Source: an uncultured Fibrobacter sp. (lineage in GTDB: Bacteria; Fibrobacterota; Fibrobacteria; Fibrobacterales; Fibrobacteraceae). From it: a stretch of 20,077 nucleotides of DNA. The translations under genes were made by a program, and so were the position numbers. A model generated the notes under the pieces. That model did not search any database and was not told the DNA's origin. It saw nothing but the letters and a program-made list of their open reading frames with translations. Positions 1 through 7,116 of the stretch are shown piece by piece; position 1 is the first letter of the stretch; the number at the start of each line of letters is the position of its first letter. The stretch covers positions 1-20,077 of the forward strand of contig CALATK010000296.1 in assembly GCA_937891805.1 (NCBI GenBank), read 5' to 3'.

Positions 1-1
1 A

Positions 2-805
2 GACCCCGCACTCCTCGTCGAAAAGGTGGACGGCGCCTCTACCTTCAAGGTTTCGGGCCGTGGCATTCTGCACCTCACCATCCTCGTGGAAAACATGCGT
101 CGTGAACTGTACGAATTCACCATCGGATCCCCCCAGGTGATTTTCCACAACGACGAGAACGGCAAGCTCCTGGAACCGGTGGAAGACTTCAAGGTAGAAG
201 TGCCCAGCGAATTCAGCGGCGCCTGCATCCAGGAAATCCAGCAGCGCAAGGGCGAAATGGTGAACATGGTCACCGACGACAACGACCGCGTGTCCCTGGA
301 ATTCATCGTTCCTTCCCGCGGCCTTATCGGTATCCGCCCCAAGCTCCTGTCCCTCTCCAAGGGTTACGCCGTGACCCAGTCCTTCTTCAAGGAATACCAG
401 CCCTACAAGGGCGAAATCCCCACCCGCATCAACGGCGTGCTTATCGCCAAAGAACCGGGCGAAGCCGCCAGCTACGCGCTCTCCAACCTGGAAGACCGCG
501 GCTACCTCATCATCGGACCGGGCGCCGAAGTTTATCCGGGCATGATCGTGGGCGAACACAACCGCGACGTGGACATTACCGTGAACGTCACCAAGGGCAA
601 GCACCTCACCAACATGCGCTCCAAGTCCGCTGACGACATGATCCAGCTGACGCCTTACCGCCGCATGACCCTGGAAGAATGCGTCACCTTCATCAACGAA
701 GACGAATGCATCGAAGTCACGCCCGAAGTGCTCCGCCTCCGCAAGACCGAGCTGGACCCCATTCGCCGCAAGCAGCTGTCGAAGAGACCTGCTGAAGAAG
801 AATAA
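2..805 (+). CDS. typA: TypA/BipA ribosome-associated GTPase, C-terminal part (5' end outside window)
   Basis: This is the C-terminal part (about 267 residues) of the translational GTPase TypA/BipA, which binds the 70S ribosome and supports ribosome assembly and stress adaptation. The frame is open to the left edge, so the GTPase domain lies outside the window. Visible blocks match the EF-G-like domain V and the BipA-specific C-terminal domain: VSGRGILHL followed by ENMRRE, then VIPSRGLIGIRP-like sequence (here FIVPSRGLIGIRPK), GAEVYPGMIVGEH, TVNVTKGKHLTNMRS, and the terminal RMTLEECVTFINEDE and EVTPEVLRLRK. The protein ends with an acidic tail, as in relatives. The gene is convergent with prfB, and a long inverted repeat fills the spacer. 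Family assignment is secure; regulation cannot be judged because the upstream region is missing. Confidence 0.96.
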   Translation, partial: DPALLVEKVDGASTFKVSGRGILHLTILVENMRRELYEFTIGSPQVIFHNDENGKLLEPVEDFKVEVPSEFSGACIQEIQQRKGEMVNMVTDDNDRVSLEFIVPSRGLIGIRPKLLSLSKGYAVTQSFFKEYQPYKGEIPTRINGVLIAKEPGEAASYALSNLEDRGYLIIGPGAEVYPGMIVGEHNRDVDITVNVTKGKHLTNMRSKSADDMIQLTPYRRMTLEECVTFINEDECIEVTPEVLRLRKTELDPIRRKQLSKRPAEEE

Positions 806-810
806 ATGAA

Positions 811-882
811 ATTTCGGAATTCGGAGTTCGGAATTCGGATTTGTTTATTTAAAACGTAATTCCGAATTCACAATTCCGAAAT
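811..882. repeat. Imperfect inverted repeat (hairpin) between convergent typA and prfB
   Basis: The arms 811-835 and 858-882 pair at 22 of 25 positions around a 22-base loop; ATTTCGGAATT and TTCGGAATT pair perfectly. The left arm is built from repeated GGAATTCGGA units. Bases 816-839 are identical to 13883-13906, which lie inside the UvrA-like gene. It could act as a bidirectional transcription stop for the two convergent genes, but there is no clear T-run, so that role is inferred. Confidence 0.8.
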
Positions 883-892
883 CCGAACTAAA

Positions 893-2006
893 CTAAGACC
901 CCTGCTTCTCGCTGGTGCTGAGCAGGTACGCGTTGATAAAAGGCTTAATCTTTCCGTCCAGCACGCCGGCGGTATCCGACGTTTCCACTCCGGTGCGGAG
1001 GTCCTTCACCAGCTGGTAGGGCTGCAGCACGTAGCTCCTGATCTGGCTTCCCCACTCCACCTTTTTCTTTTCGGCCATGCGGGCATCCCGCTTGGCTTCT
1101 TCTTCAAGGCGGTAGTGTTCGGCCACCATGGTCTTGAGCATCTTGTAGCAGGTCTCCCGGTTCTGGATCTGGCTGCGTTCCGTCTGACAGCTGGCCATAA
1201 TGCCCGTAGGCAAGTGGGTCATGCGCACGGCGGAATCCGTCTTGTTGATGTACTGGCCTCCGGCACCGCTACTGCGGTAGGTGTCCACACGCACATCCGA
1301 CATGTCCAGGTCAAAGTCCACGTCTTCGTGTTCAGGGTAAAGGTACACGGCGGTAAAGCTGGTGTGGCGTCTTGCGTTGGCGTCGAAGGGACTGATTCGC
1401 ACCAGGCGGTGCACGCCAATTTCAGAACGCAACAGTCCGTAAGCGTTTTCGCAGGTCACCTCGATGGTGGCACTCTTGAGGCCCGCGTCTTCGGCCTCCT
1501 GAAAGTCCACCACCTTGAAGTCCATCTTTTCCCGCTCAAAGAAGTGGGTGTACATGCGGAACAGCATCAGGGCCCAGTCTTGCGACTCGGTGCCACCTGC
1601 GCCAGGATGTATGGACATGAGGCAGCTGCAGGCGTCGTCGGGCCCGTTCAGCATCTTCTTGAATTCCATCTCCTCGATGCGGGCCTTCAGGGCGGCAACG
1701 TCCGCCTCGATGCTGGCCGTAAGCTCGGCGGAGTTTTCGTCCTTGGACATTTCGTAAAGTTCGGCCAGGTCATCGCAGGTCTGGGAAACTTCTTTCCAGC
1801 CGTCCAACAGGGAACGCAGGTTCCCTATTTTTTTCATCATGGACTGTGCTTTTTCCTGGTCGTTCCAGAGGTTCGGGTCGCTGGAATCCTTTTCCAGCAC
1901 GTAAAGCTCTTCGGTCTTTGCCTCTAAGTCAAAGATACCCCCAGAGCTTGTCTATGCGGGAGCGCAGTTCAATAAGCCCGGTGTGTGTAGTTTGGAACAT
2001 AGACAT
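893..2006 (-). CDS. prfB: Peptide chain release factor 2, with programmed +1 frameshift
   Basis: RF2 recognises UGA and UAA stop codons in the ribosomal A site and triggers peptidyl-tRNA hydrolysis. The gene is read in two frames. A zero-frame segment of 25 codons starts at 2006 and ends at a UGA (1931-1929). The +1 frame then continues from GAC at 1930 to the TAG at 895-893, giving 370 residues. The stop-recognition motif SPF is at about residues 205-207 and the catalytic GGQ at about 249-251, matching the usual RF2 spacing. An alternative ATG at 2000 is in frame. I prefer 2006 because it puts the UGA at codon 26, as in E. coli. Neither start has a strong Shine-Dalgarno sequence. A naive ORF call would begin at the GTG at 1900 and miss the N-terminus. 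Confidence 0.96.
1928..1943 (-). promoter_or_regulatory. RF2 autoregulatory frameshift site
   Basis: On the minus strand the sequence reads TGG GGG TAT CTT TGA C. This is the classic RF2 recoding signal: an internal Shine-Dalgarno-like G-run, the slippery CUU codon, the in-frame UGA, and a following C that weakens termination. When RF2 is scarce the ribosome slips +1 and makes full-length RF2, so the protein controls its own level. All elements and their spacing match the well-known bacterial site. Confidence 0.95.
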
Positions 2007-2018
2007 TAAACTTTAGTG

Positions 2019-2131
2019 GTTAGGATCTAGAGGCTAGGGGCTAGAGGCAAGCATCATGGCTTCGCCATCCGATATAGACGCAAAGCGTGTGCGACTTTCA
2101 TCACTAGATCCTAGTCTCTAATTTCTAGACT
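2019..2131. repeat. CTAG-rich inverted repeat cassette between prfB and the isomerase gene
   Basis: The spacer begins with TAGGATCTAGAGGCTAGGGG-type sequence and ends with the opposite orientation. GGATCTAG (2023-2030) and CTAGATCC (2104-2111) pair perfectly. The middle contains two small hairpins, ATGGC-ttc-GCCAT (2056-2068) and ACGC-aaa-GCGT (about 2078-2088). The right end, read on the minus strand, aligns with 5262-5293 at about 25 of 32 positions, so this is a dispersed repeat and not unique sequence. Function unknown; the prfB promoter must lie in or beside it. Confidence 0.7.
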
Positions 2132-3139
2132 CTACTTCGCTCCGATGGCCTCGGGAGGAGTGTACTTCTTGTCCAGGTACTGGACCTTGTAAACCTTTCC
2201 AAGTCCGTCTAGATAGGCCTTCAGCTGCATCTGACGGTCCTGTTCGGCCTGCACTCGCAGAATGTAGTCAATCTGGTGCTTGTAGCTTTCGTACTTGCCA
2301 TCGTTCTTTTCGGTCAGCATGAAAATGCTGATACCGTCTTTCTCGGTGATAATGTCGGAAATGTCACCCACGTTCATCTTGGCAATGGCCTTCACGTAGG
2401 CATCTCCCTTGGACTTGGCAATAAACTTGTTCATGACGCCGCCGGTCTTCTTGGCTTCGGGGTCGTCGCTATAAATGGCGGCCAGCTGGGCAAAGGTGGC
2501 CTTCTTGCTACGGACCTGGGCGGCAAGTCCCTTTAGCATATCCTTGGCATCGCTAATTTCCTGGGCCTTCTTGCCCTTGGTGCTCACAAAGATGCGGGCG
2601 CCGCTCACGGTATCGCTAATGGAGGCCTTAGACTTGTTCAGTTCCCAGAAAGCCTGGCGCTGCTTTTCAGTGGGTTCTGCCGGGTAAGGCACCTTCTTTT
2701 CAAGCAAGACTTCGCTCTTCAGCTGGTCTTCGATCTTTTCCTTGAACTGGGCCATAGTGGTGTTGGACTTTTTCAGTTCGGCCTGGAAGGCGGCATCGCT
2801 AGGGAACTGAGCCTTGAAAAGGGCAGAAACACTGTCCACCTTGGCGGCAGAGACCTTAATTCCCTGCTTCTTGCATTCCAACTTGACCAGTTCCTGGCCA
2901 ACCAGGTTGTCGATTACCGCATAGCGCAGCTGGGTCATCATCTCGTCGGTGAGTTTCTTGCCCCGGAACTGCTGGGCCCCCAGCATCTGGGCAAGGCTAT
3001 CGATCTTGCCACCCGAAATGCCCACCTTTTCCACGCGAATCACGTCAAAGCTCTTGCCATTCATCAACTGGGCAGAGGCCACGGCAGCCATAAGCAGGAC
3101 TGCGGCCATACCACGAGAAATCAACTTAAAAGAACGCAT
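2132..3139 (-). CDS. Secreted parvulin/SurA-type peptidyl-prolyl cis-trans isomerase or chaperone
   Basis: This 335-residue protein has a clear signal peptide (about 1-23, cut after AVASA), so it should act in the periplasm or at the outer membrane, helping exported proteins fold. Residues about 30-160 are a charged helical SurA-N-like chaperone region. Residues about 175-280 resemble a parvulin rotamase domain: FAQLAAIYSDDPEAKKTGG, then VGDISDIITEKDGISIFMLTEK. The usual Arg-His-Ile-Leu start of the parvulin fold reads GARIFVST, so the conserved histidine is missing and catalytic activity is uncertain; the protein may work mainly as a chaperone. An AAGGA Shine-Dalgarno sequence lies about 8 bases before the ATG. 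It is transcribed in the same direction as prfB, 125 bases upstream of it, and divergently from ogt. Confidence 0.85.
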   Translation of the reverse strand: MRSFKLISRGMAAVLLMAAVASAQLMNGKSFDVIRVEKVGISGGKIDSLAQMLGAQQFRGKKLTDEMMTQLRYAVIDNLVGQELVKLECKKQGIKVSAAKVDSVSALFKAQFPSDAAFQAELKKSNTTMAQFKEKIEDQLKSEVLLEKKVPYPAEPTEKQRQAFWELNKSKASISDTVSGARIFVSTKGKKAQEISDAKDMLKGLAAQVRSKKATFAQLAAIYSDDPEAKKTGGVMNKFIAKSKGDAYVKAIAKMNVGDISDIITEKDGISIFMLTEKNDGKYESYKHQIDYILRVQAEQDRQMQLKAYLDGLGKVYKVQYLDKKYTPPEAIGAK

Positions 3140-3150
3140 TATTTATCCTT

Positions 3151-3177
3151 GTTAAAGATTTTAACGGGCATAATATA
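3151..3177 (-). promoter_or_regulatory. Probable -10 box and palindrome upstream of the isomerase gene
   Basis: On the minus strand a TATATT (3177-3172) lies about 33 bases before the ATG, which would give a leader of roughly 25 bases. The predicted start region overlaps a perfect palindrome GTTAAA-gat-TTTAAC (3151-3165). No convincing -35 hexamer is visible. Confidence 0.35.
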
Positions 3178-3206
3178 GCAATTTCACTGATTCGGGAGCC
3201 ACCCAT

Positions 3207-3235
3207 TTCACACCCAGGCGGCAAGGATATATATT
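3207..3235 (+). promoter_or_regulatory. Probable sigma-70-type promoter of ogt
   Basis: TTCACA (3207-3212), a 17-base spacer and TATATT (3230-3235) form a good -35/-10 pair. The expected transcription start falls at about 3241-3243, on the GTG start codon of ogt, so the message may be leaderless. The same TTCACA -35 hexamer appears before yihY. Confidence 0.45.
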
Positions 3236-3241
3236 TATAGG

Positions 3242-3787
3242 GTGAATTTCGACGATTCCAGATTTATTCAGGTCCACCACCGCAACGTGTGGGGGGAGTG
3301 GACTTTTGTCTTTGACGGAATCAAGCTCTGCGGTCTCAGATTCCAGGGCGGGAAAACGGCCAGCAGTCTCAAGGCCTGCGCCTACGCCGAACCCGAGGCG
3401 GTCGGAAAGGTCCGGGGCAGAAACGCCCAGGTCTATCAGCAGGCCAGGCGGGAACTGAACCTCTACCTGGCCGGAAAAATCAAGAAATTCACCATTCCCA
3501 TAAAAATTTACGGCACAGAATTCCAGACAAAGGTGCTGGAAGCGACGCGGAACATTCCCTACGGGGAGACGCGGACCTACAAGGAAATCGCCGAAGCCAT
3601 CGGACACCCCCATGCGGAACGCTCCGTCGGGAACGCCCTCCACGGGAACCCTCTGCAGGTGGTTGTTCCTTGCCATCGGGTCGTGAGCAGCCACAAGGGA
3701 ATCGGAGGCTACGCCCTCGGCACAGACCTCAAGCGAAAACTACTTTGTATGGAAAACGCCATCCAGAACGAATTGGACCTGGAATAA
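3242..3787 (+). CDS. ogt: Methylated-DNA--[protein]-cysteine S-methyltransferase
   Basis: This protein repairs O6-alkylguanine in DNA by transferring the alkyl group irreversibly to its own cysteine. It has 181 residues, the usual size for Ogt. The active-site motif PCHRVV has the acceptor Cys at about residue 144, preceded by VGNALHGNPLQVVV, the conserved helix and asparagine-hinge region. IPYGETRTYKEIA is the other family hallmark. The N-terminal domain (1-85) is poorly conserved, as is usual. The start is a GTG with no Shine-Dalgarno sequence and no in-frame ATG nearby; a GTG at codon 16 is the only close alternative. It is divergent from the isomerase gene and is followed by a hairpin terminator. 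Confidence 0.93.
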   Translation: MNFDDSRFIQVHHRNVWGEWTFVFDGIKLCGLRFQGGKTASSLKACAYAEPEAVGKVRGRNAQVYQQARRELNLYLAGKIKKFTIPIKIYGTEFQTKVLEATRNIPYGETRTYKEIAEAIGHPHAERSVGNALHGNPLQVVVPCHRVVSSHKGIGGYALGTDLKRKLLCMENAIQNELDLE

Positions 3788-3823
3788 AAAAAGCGACCCG
3801 CTTTTAACGAGTCGCAATCTTTT
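3786..3823 (+). terminator. Rho-independent-type terminator after ogt
   Basis: The arms GCGACCCG (3793-3800) and CGAGTCGC (3808-3815) pair with one mismatch around the loop CTTTTAA. They are preceded by a run of A (3786-3792) and followed by AATCTTTT. The symmetry suggests it could also stop transcription arriving from glyA on the other strand. Confidence 0.7.
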
Positions 3824-3938
3824 GCACCGAAAGTGCCATCATTTTGCTCGAAGCAATCCGTAGGAATGCGACCTCAAACCTCAAAGGCCGAAGGCCGCCC
3901 TCAGAACCTACAAGTAATTTTGCACCGCAAAATTACTT
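3824..3938. repeat. Series of short hairpins between ogt and glyA
   Basis: Four perfect small palindromes follow the ogt terminator: GCAC-cgaaa-GTGC (3824-3836), TTGCT-cga-AGCAA (3844-3856), GGCC-gaa-GGCC (3886-3896), and a 12-bp stem AAGTAATTTTGC-acc-GCAAAATTACTT (3912-3938). A tandem pair of CCTCAAA lies at 3872-3885. The last hairpin contains the glyA stop codon (3935-3933). It probably marks the 3' end of glyA mRNA, but it lacks a proper U-tract. Confidence 0.6.
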
Positions 3939-5216
3939 ATAAAGCGGGTGCTTCTTGCAGAGAGCCACGATTTCTTCGCGAATCTTCTTGAGAGCAGCAT
4001 CGTCGTCCTTAGCCTTGATAACGCGGTCGATGATGAGGGTCACTTCGCGGGCGTCTTCTTCGTCGAAGCCACGGGTCGTGATAGCGGCAGTACCAAGGCG
4101 AACACCGGACGGGTCCATCGGCTTGCGCGGATCGAACGGGATGGTAGAACGGCTGCAGGAGATGCCGACCTTTTCCATGGCCACTTCGGCTTCCTTACCG
4201 GAAACGCCCTTGGAGGTCATGTCCACCACGATGAGGTGGTTGTCGGTACCGTCGCTGATGACCTTGTAGCCCAGCTTCATCATTTCGTCGGCCATGGCCT
4301 GGGCGTTCTTGATGACGTTCTTGGCGTAGGTCTGGAATTCCGGCTGCAGAGCTTCGAGGAATGCAACGGCCTTACCGGCGTTGATGTGATCGTGCGGACC
4401 ACCCTGCATGCCCGGGAACACGCCCTTGTCGATTTCCTTGGCCAAAGAAACTTCCTTGAGTTCGCCCTTCACCATCTTCTGGATGGTGCGGTCCTTGCAC
4501 ATGATGATAGCGGAACGGGGGCCACGGAGAGTCTTGTGGGTGGTGGTCGTCACGATGTCGAAGTACGGCACCGGAGAATCGATTGCCTTACCGGCAATGA
4601 GGCCAGCGACGTGAGAAATGTCGGCCATGGTGAGGGCGCCGACTTCGTCGGCGATTTCCTTGAAGCGCTTCCAGTCGAGGTTGCGGCTGTAGGCAGAGAA
4701 ACCGGCGAGGATCATCTTCGGCTTTTCGCGGAGAGCGATTTCGCGGACCTTGTCCATGTCGATGCGGCCCGTTTCCTTGTCGACTTCGTACTGCACGAAG
4801 TTGTAGAGCATGCCGGAGAAGTTCACCGGATGGCCGTGAGAAAGGTGTCCACCGTGGTCGAGCTTGAGGCCGAGGACCTTGTCGCCCGGTTTGAGGACGG
4901 CGAAGTACACGGCAGCGTTGGCCGGAGAACCGGACAGCGGCTGGATGTTCACGTGGTCGCAACCAAAGAGCTTCTTGCAACGTTCGATGGCCAAAGCTTC
5001 CATCTTGTCGATCACTTCGTTACCACCGTAGTAGCGCTTGCCCACGTAGCCTTCGCTGTACTTGTTCGTGAGCACGGAGCCCATGGCTTCCATGACGGCC
5101 TTGGAGGTGTAGTTTTCGGAAGCGATGAGTTCGATGCCATATTCCTGGCGTTCGGCTTCTTCCTGGATGATGTTGTAGATTTCCGGATCGGTCTGTTGCA
5201 GTGTAGATTTGAGCAT
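3933..5216 (-). CDS. glyA: Serine hydroxymethyltransferase
   Basis: This cytosolic PLP enzyme converts serine and tetrahydrofolate to glycine and 5,10-methylene-tetrahydrofolate, the main one-carbon source for purine, thymidylate and methionine synthesis. The protein has 427 residues, standard for bacterial SHMT. Visible landmarks are the N-terminal ELIASENYTS, the tyrosine-rich segment YSEGYVGKRYYGGNE, HGGHLSHG, the PLP aspartate in MADISHVAGLI (about D199), and the Schiff-base lysine in TTTTHKTLRGPR (about K228). GVFPGMQGGPH and the C-terminal RLGTAAITTRG are also present. A good AAGGAG Shine-Dalgarno sequence sits 8 bases before the ATG. The stop codon lies inside a perfect 12-bp hairpin. 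It is monocistronic by context. Confidence 0.98.
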   Translation of the reverse strand: MLKSTLQQTDPEIYNIIQEEAERQEYGIELIASENYTSKAVMEAMGSVLTNKYSEGYVGKRYYGGNEVIDKMEALAIERCKKLFGCDHVNIQPLSGSPANAAVYFAVLKPGDKVLGLKLDHGGHLSHGHPVNFSGMLYNFVQYEVDKETGRIDMDKVREIALREKPKMILAGFSAYSRNLDWKRFKEIADEVGALTMADISHVAGLIAGKAIDSPVPYFDIVTTTTHKTLRGPRSAIIMCKDRTIQKMVKGELKEVSLAKEIDKGVFPGMQGGPHDHINAGKAVAFLEALQPEFQTYAKNVIKNAQAMADEMMKLGYKVISDGTDNHLIVVDMTSKGVSGKEAEVAMEKVGISCSRSTIPFDPRKPMDPSGVRLGTAAITTRGFDEEDAREVTLIIDRVIKAKDDDAALKKIREEIVALCKKHPLYK

Positions 5217-5255
5217 TTAGCTACTCCTTGATTTGTACGGCGCAAATGTAGTAAA

Positions 5256-5345
5256 ATAGAGCCTAGAAACTAGGGGTTAGGGGCTAGTGATGATAACAGA
5301 ATCATCAAGATTCTCGCTTTCGCGAGAATGACGCAGACAGGGCTC
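5256..5345. repeat. Repeat-filled spacer: CTAG-type repeat plus GAAA-loop hairpin
   Basis: Bases 5262-5293 are a second copy of the CTAG-rich repeat seen at 2100-2131 (opposite orientation), with a small CCTAG-aaa-CTAGG hairpin (5262-5274). Next is a perfect 8-bp stem ATTCTCGC (5310-5317) / GCGAGAAT (5322-5329), ending in ATGAC. Read on the minus strand it has a GAAA tetraloop, and it lies about 35 bases after the esterase stop, so it may terminate the pectin operon. It resembles widespread REP-like ATTC(T/C)CGC palindromes. Confidence 0.65.
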
Positions 5346-5365
5346 AGTAAGAATCTATTTGATGC

Positions 5366-7114
5366 TCAACGAGTTACAGAATTACGGCGAAGGAATGTCT
5401 TTCGGTTCACTTCGTGACGGCGATTGCTCTCGCTACGAACCTTCTGGCCAAGGGCATTGAATTTGGCCGAAGGTAAGGACAGCGATTCATCCACATCATG
5501 TCTCTGATTTCCAAATTTTCCCTTAAGAGCGGATGTGCCCTTCGGCGCACAGCCTGTCCGGTAAACGCCCCTCATGTCAAAGGCAATCATGTCAATATTA
5601 GGGCCGCCGTCAGACGTTGTTGATTCAATAGTGAGGGTGAAATCCAGGGCATCCACCCACACATTTTCAATGTAAGCCGTATCCCAGTTATCCCAAGACT
5701 GAGTTGGCGGAAAATCTACATCATAGGTAAAATTGTCCACCGTTATTTTCATGGGCCTAGAAACGGAACCTCCATTGGAATACCGGACCAGCAATTTCGC
5801 ACTTTCGGCAGACTGGTCAGAGGTGATACGGTAAACCGCCTTGGAGGCTTCGGCGTTTGCAATATTGAAAAATCCTTGACCCGTATAACCCTCATGGTTG
5901 GAGTCCGTAGTTCCTTCTCCATCCTCCGGCATGCTCATATCGATAGGCGACAACCAGACACCGCCTGTTTCGCCCGTATAGCAGAGTTTCGGGTCGATGG
6001 TTGCTGCACTACTGCTGCTATTTTCCGTTGCAGAAGATGAACTGGAGTGAATCATTTCTTCGCCATGAGCAGTCTTCTGGCACGCCGCGCCGCCCTCAAA
6101 GACGGCCGTATAAGTCGCCCCACGGTAAAGCGTTTTATTTCCGTAATAATTAGAATCTGCCGTCAGCAGGTTGCAATCGTCGTCGTACCAGCCTTGAAAT
6201 TTTTTCCCAAAACTTCCGGGACTCACATGCAAGGTAAGTGGGGCACCGCCGGGCAGTTTCTGATTGTGGGTAATCAAGCCACTGCTATTGGAAACATTGG
6301 CCTTGACCGTAAAATCGTAACGGGGCTTCAGAGCCGACACCAGCCCCATCATACTAGACTTGGCCTCGCCAGAAAGGTAGTCCTCGTTCAAGGCATTTTC
6401 CAGTTCCTCGGCAATCCACTGGCAGTGTGCAATGGAGCCCGATTCCTGGAAATGGGTATTACCGTCATTAGTGACGCCATCGGCGTAATTGGGATACTCC
6501 CCCTTCAAGAACATCTTGAACTGGTAACGGGAAACATAATCGGGATTCCAGTTTTTGCTGTAGGCATTATAGGACTTGGCATTCAGATTCACATAGGGAA
6601 TATGGTTCGACTTTGCCAGTTCCAACATCTTGCCAACTACGTTGTATTCCGTGAATACGTTGCGGCCATTTGTCCCCATGTTCATATTCATGGGAGTCAC
6701 AAAAACAGGTGTGGCACCCCACGCCTTGGCAGAATCGACGTATTGCTGAAGCCAATAGCCTAAAGAATCAAAAGGCACCTGACGACTACTATTTCCAAAA
6801 TAGCGGTCATTATGACCCCACTGGATAAAGAGGAAGTCCCCTTTTTGGACATCATTTTTCAAGGCGCCCAATCGGCCCTCTTGAATAAAAGTCTTGGAAC
6901 TACGGCCACCAATAGCCACGTTGTTCATCCTGACTCGGGAACCATCAAAAAAAGAACCGAGAATCTGTCCCCATCCGGTTTGTGGATAAACATTATCCCT
7001 ATAGGTGCAGACGGTAGAATCTCCTACGATATGGATGGTGAAACTGGTAGAATCCCCCAAGGCAACCAGGAGAAATGTCGCAGCAATGGCTAGAAATTTC
7101 AACACCGACTTCAT
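5366..7114 (-). CDS. Secreted CE12-type rhamnogalacturonan acetylesterase with accessory modules
   Basis: Predicted to remove acetyl groups from rhamnogalacturonan I outside the cell so that the lyase encoded upstream can cut the backbone. It has 582 residues: signal peptide (1-20), SGNH esterase domain (about 25-245), a beta module with FQGW (about 265-342), a poly-serine linker (357-370), a CBM6/35-like domain (about 378-515), and a short tail. Catalytic blocks are GDS (Ser33), GG (69-70), GHND (Asn102) and NTHF (His221). The Asp normally three residues before this His is Gly; Asp217 is one position further away. The ATG at 7114 is preferred over a TTG at 7135, since it follows the previous stop by two bases and starts the signal peptide. 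The tail after FNALGQKV is basic (RRHEVNRKTFLRRN) and unlike the sorting tails of its operon partners. Confidence 0.88.
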   Translation of the reverse strand: MKSVLKFLAIAATFLLVALGDSTSFTIHIVGDSTVCTYRDNVYPQTGWGQILGSFFDGSRVRMNNVAIGGRSSKTFIQEGRLGALKNDVQKGDFLFIQWGHNDRYFGNSSRQVPFDSLGYWLQQYVDSAKAWGATPVFVTPMNMNMGTNGRNVFTEYNVVGKMLELAKSNHIPYVNLNAKSYNAYSKNWNPDYVSRYQFKMFLKGEYPNYADGVTNDGNTHFQESGSIAHCQWIAEELENALNEDYLSGEAKSSMMGLVSALKPRYDFTVKANVSNSSGLITHNQKLPGGAPLTLHVSPGSFGKKFQGWYDDDCNLLTADSNYYGNKTLYRGATYTAVFEGGAACQKTAHGEEMIHSSSSSATENSSSSAATIDPKLCYTGETGGVWLSPIDMSMPEDGEGTTDSNHEGYTGQGFFNIANAEASKAVYRITSDQSAESAKLLVRYSNGGSVSRPMKITVDNFTYDVDFPPTQSWDNWDTAYIENVWVDALDFTLTIESTTSDGGPNIDMIAFDMRGVYRTGCAPKGTSALKGKFGNQRHDVDESLSLPSAKFNALGQKVRSESNRRHEVNRKTFLRRNSVTR

Positions 7115-7116
7115 GA

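Noticed and set aside
1115..1927. 270-codon open frame on the plus strand
   Set aside because: Antisense shadow of prfB; the His/Val-rich composition is typical of such shadows.
3161..3694. 177-codon open frame on the minus strand
   Set aside because: Antisense to ogt, which carries the PCHR active site.
3824..3938. CRISPR array or tRNA in the hairpin-rich spacer
   Set aside because: The palindromes differ in sequence and length with no regular repeat-spacer pattern, and no cloverleaf can be drawn.
3948..5231. 427-codon open frame on the plus strand
   Set aside because: It is the exact antisense of glyA, has no recognisable family features, and arises from the codon bias of glyA.
5366..5470. 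Simple frameshift at the end of the CE12-type esterase
   Set aside because: Neither alternative frame restores a sorting-type tail; both soon reach stops.
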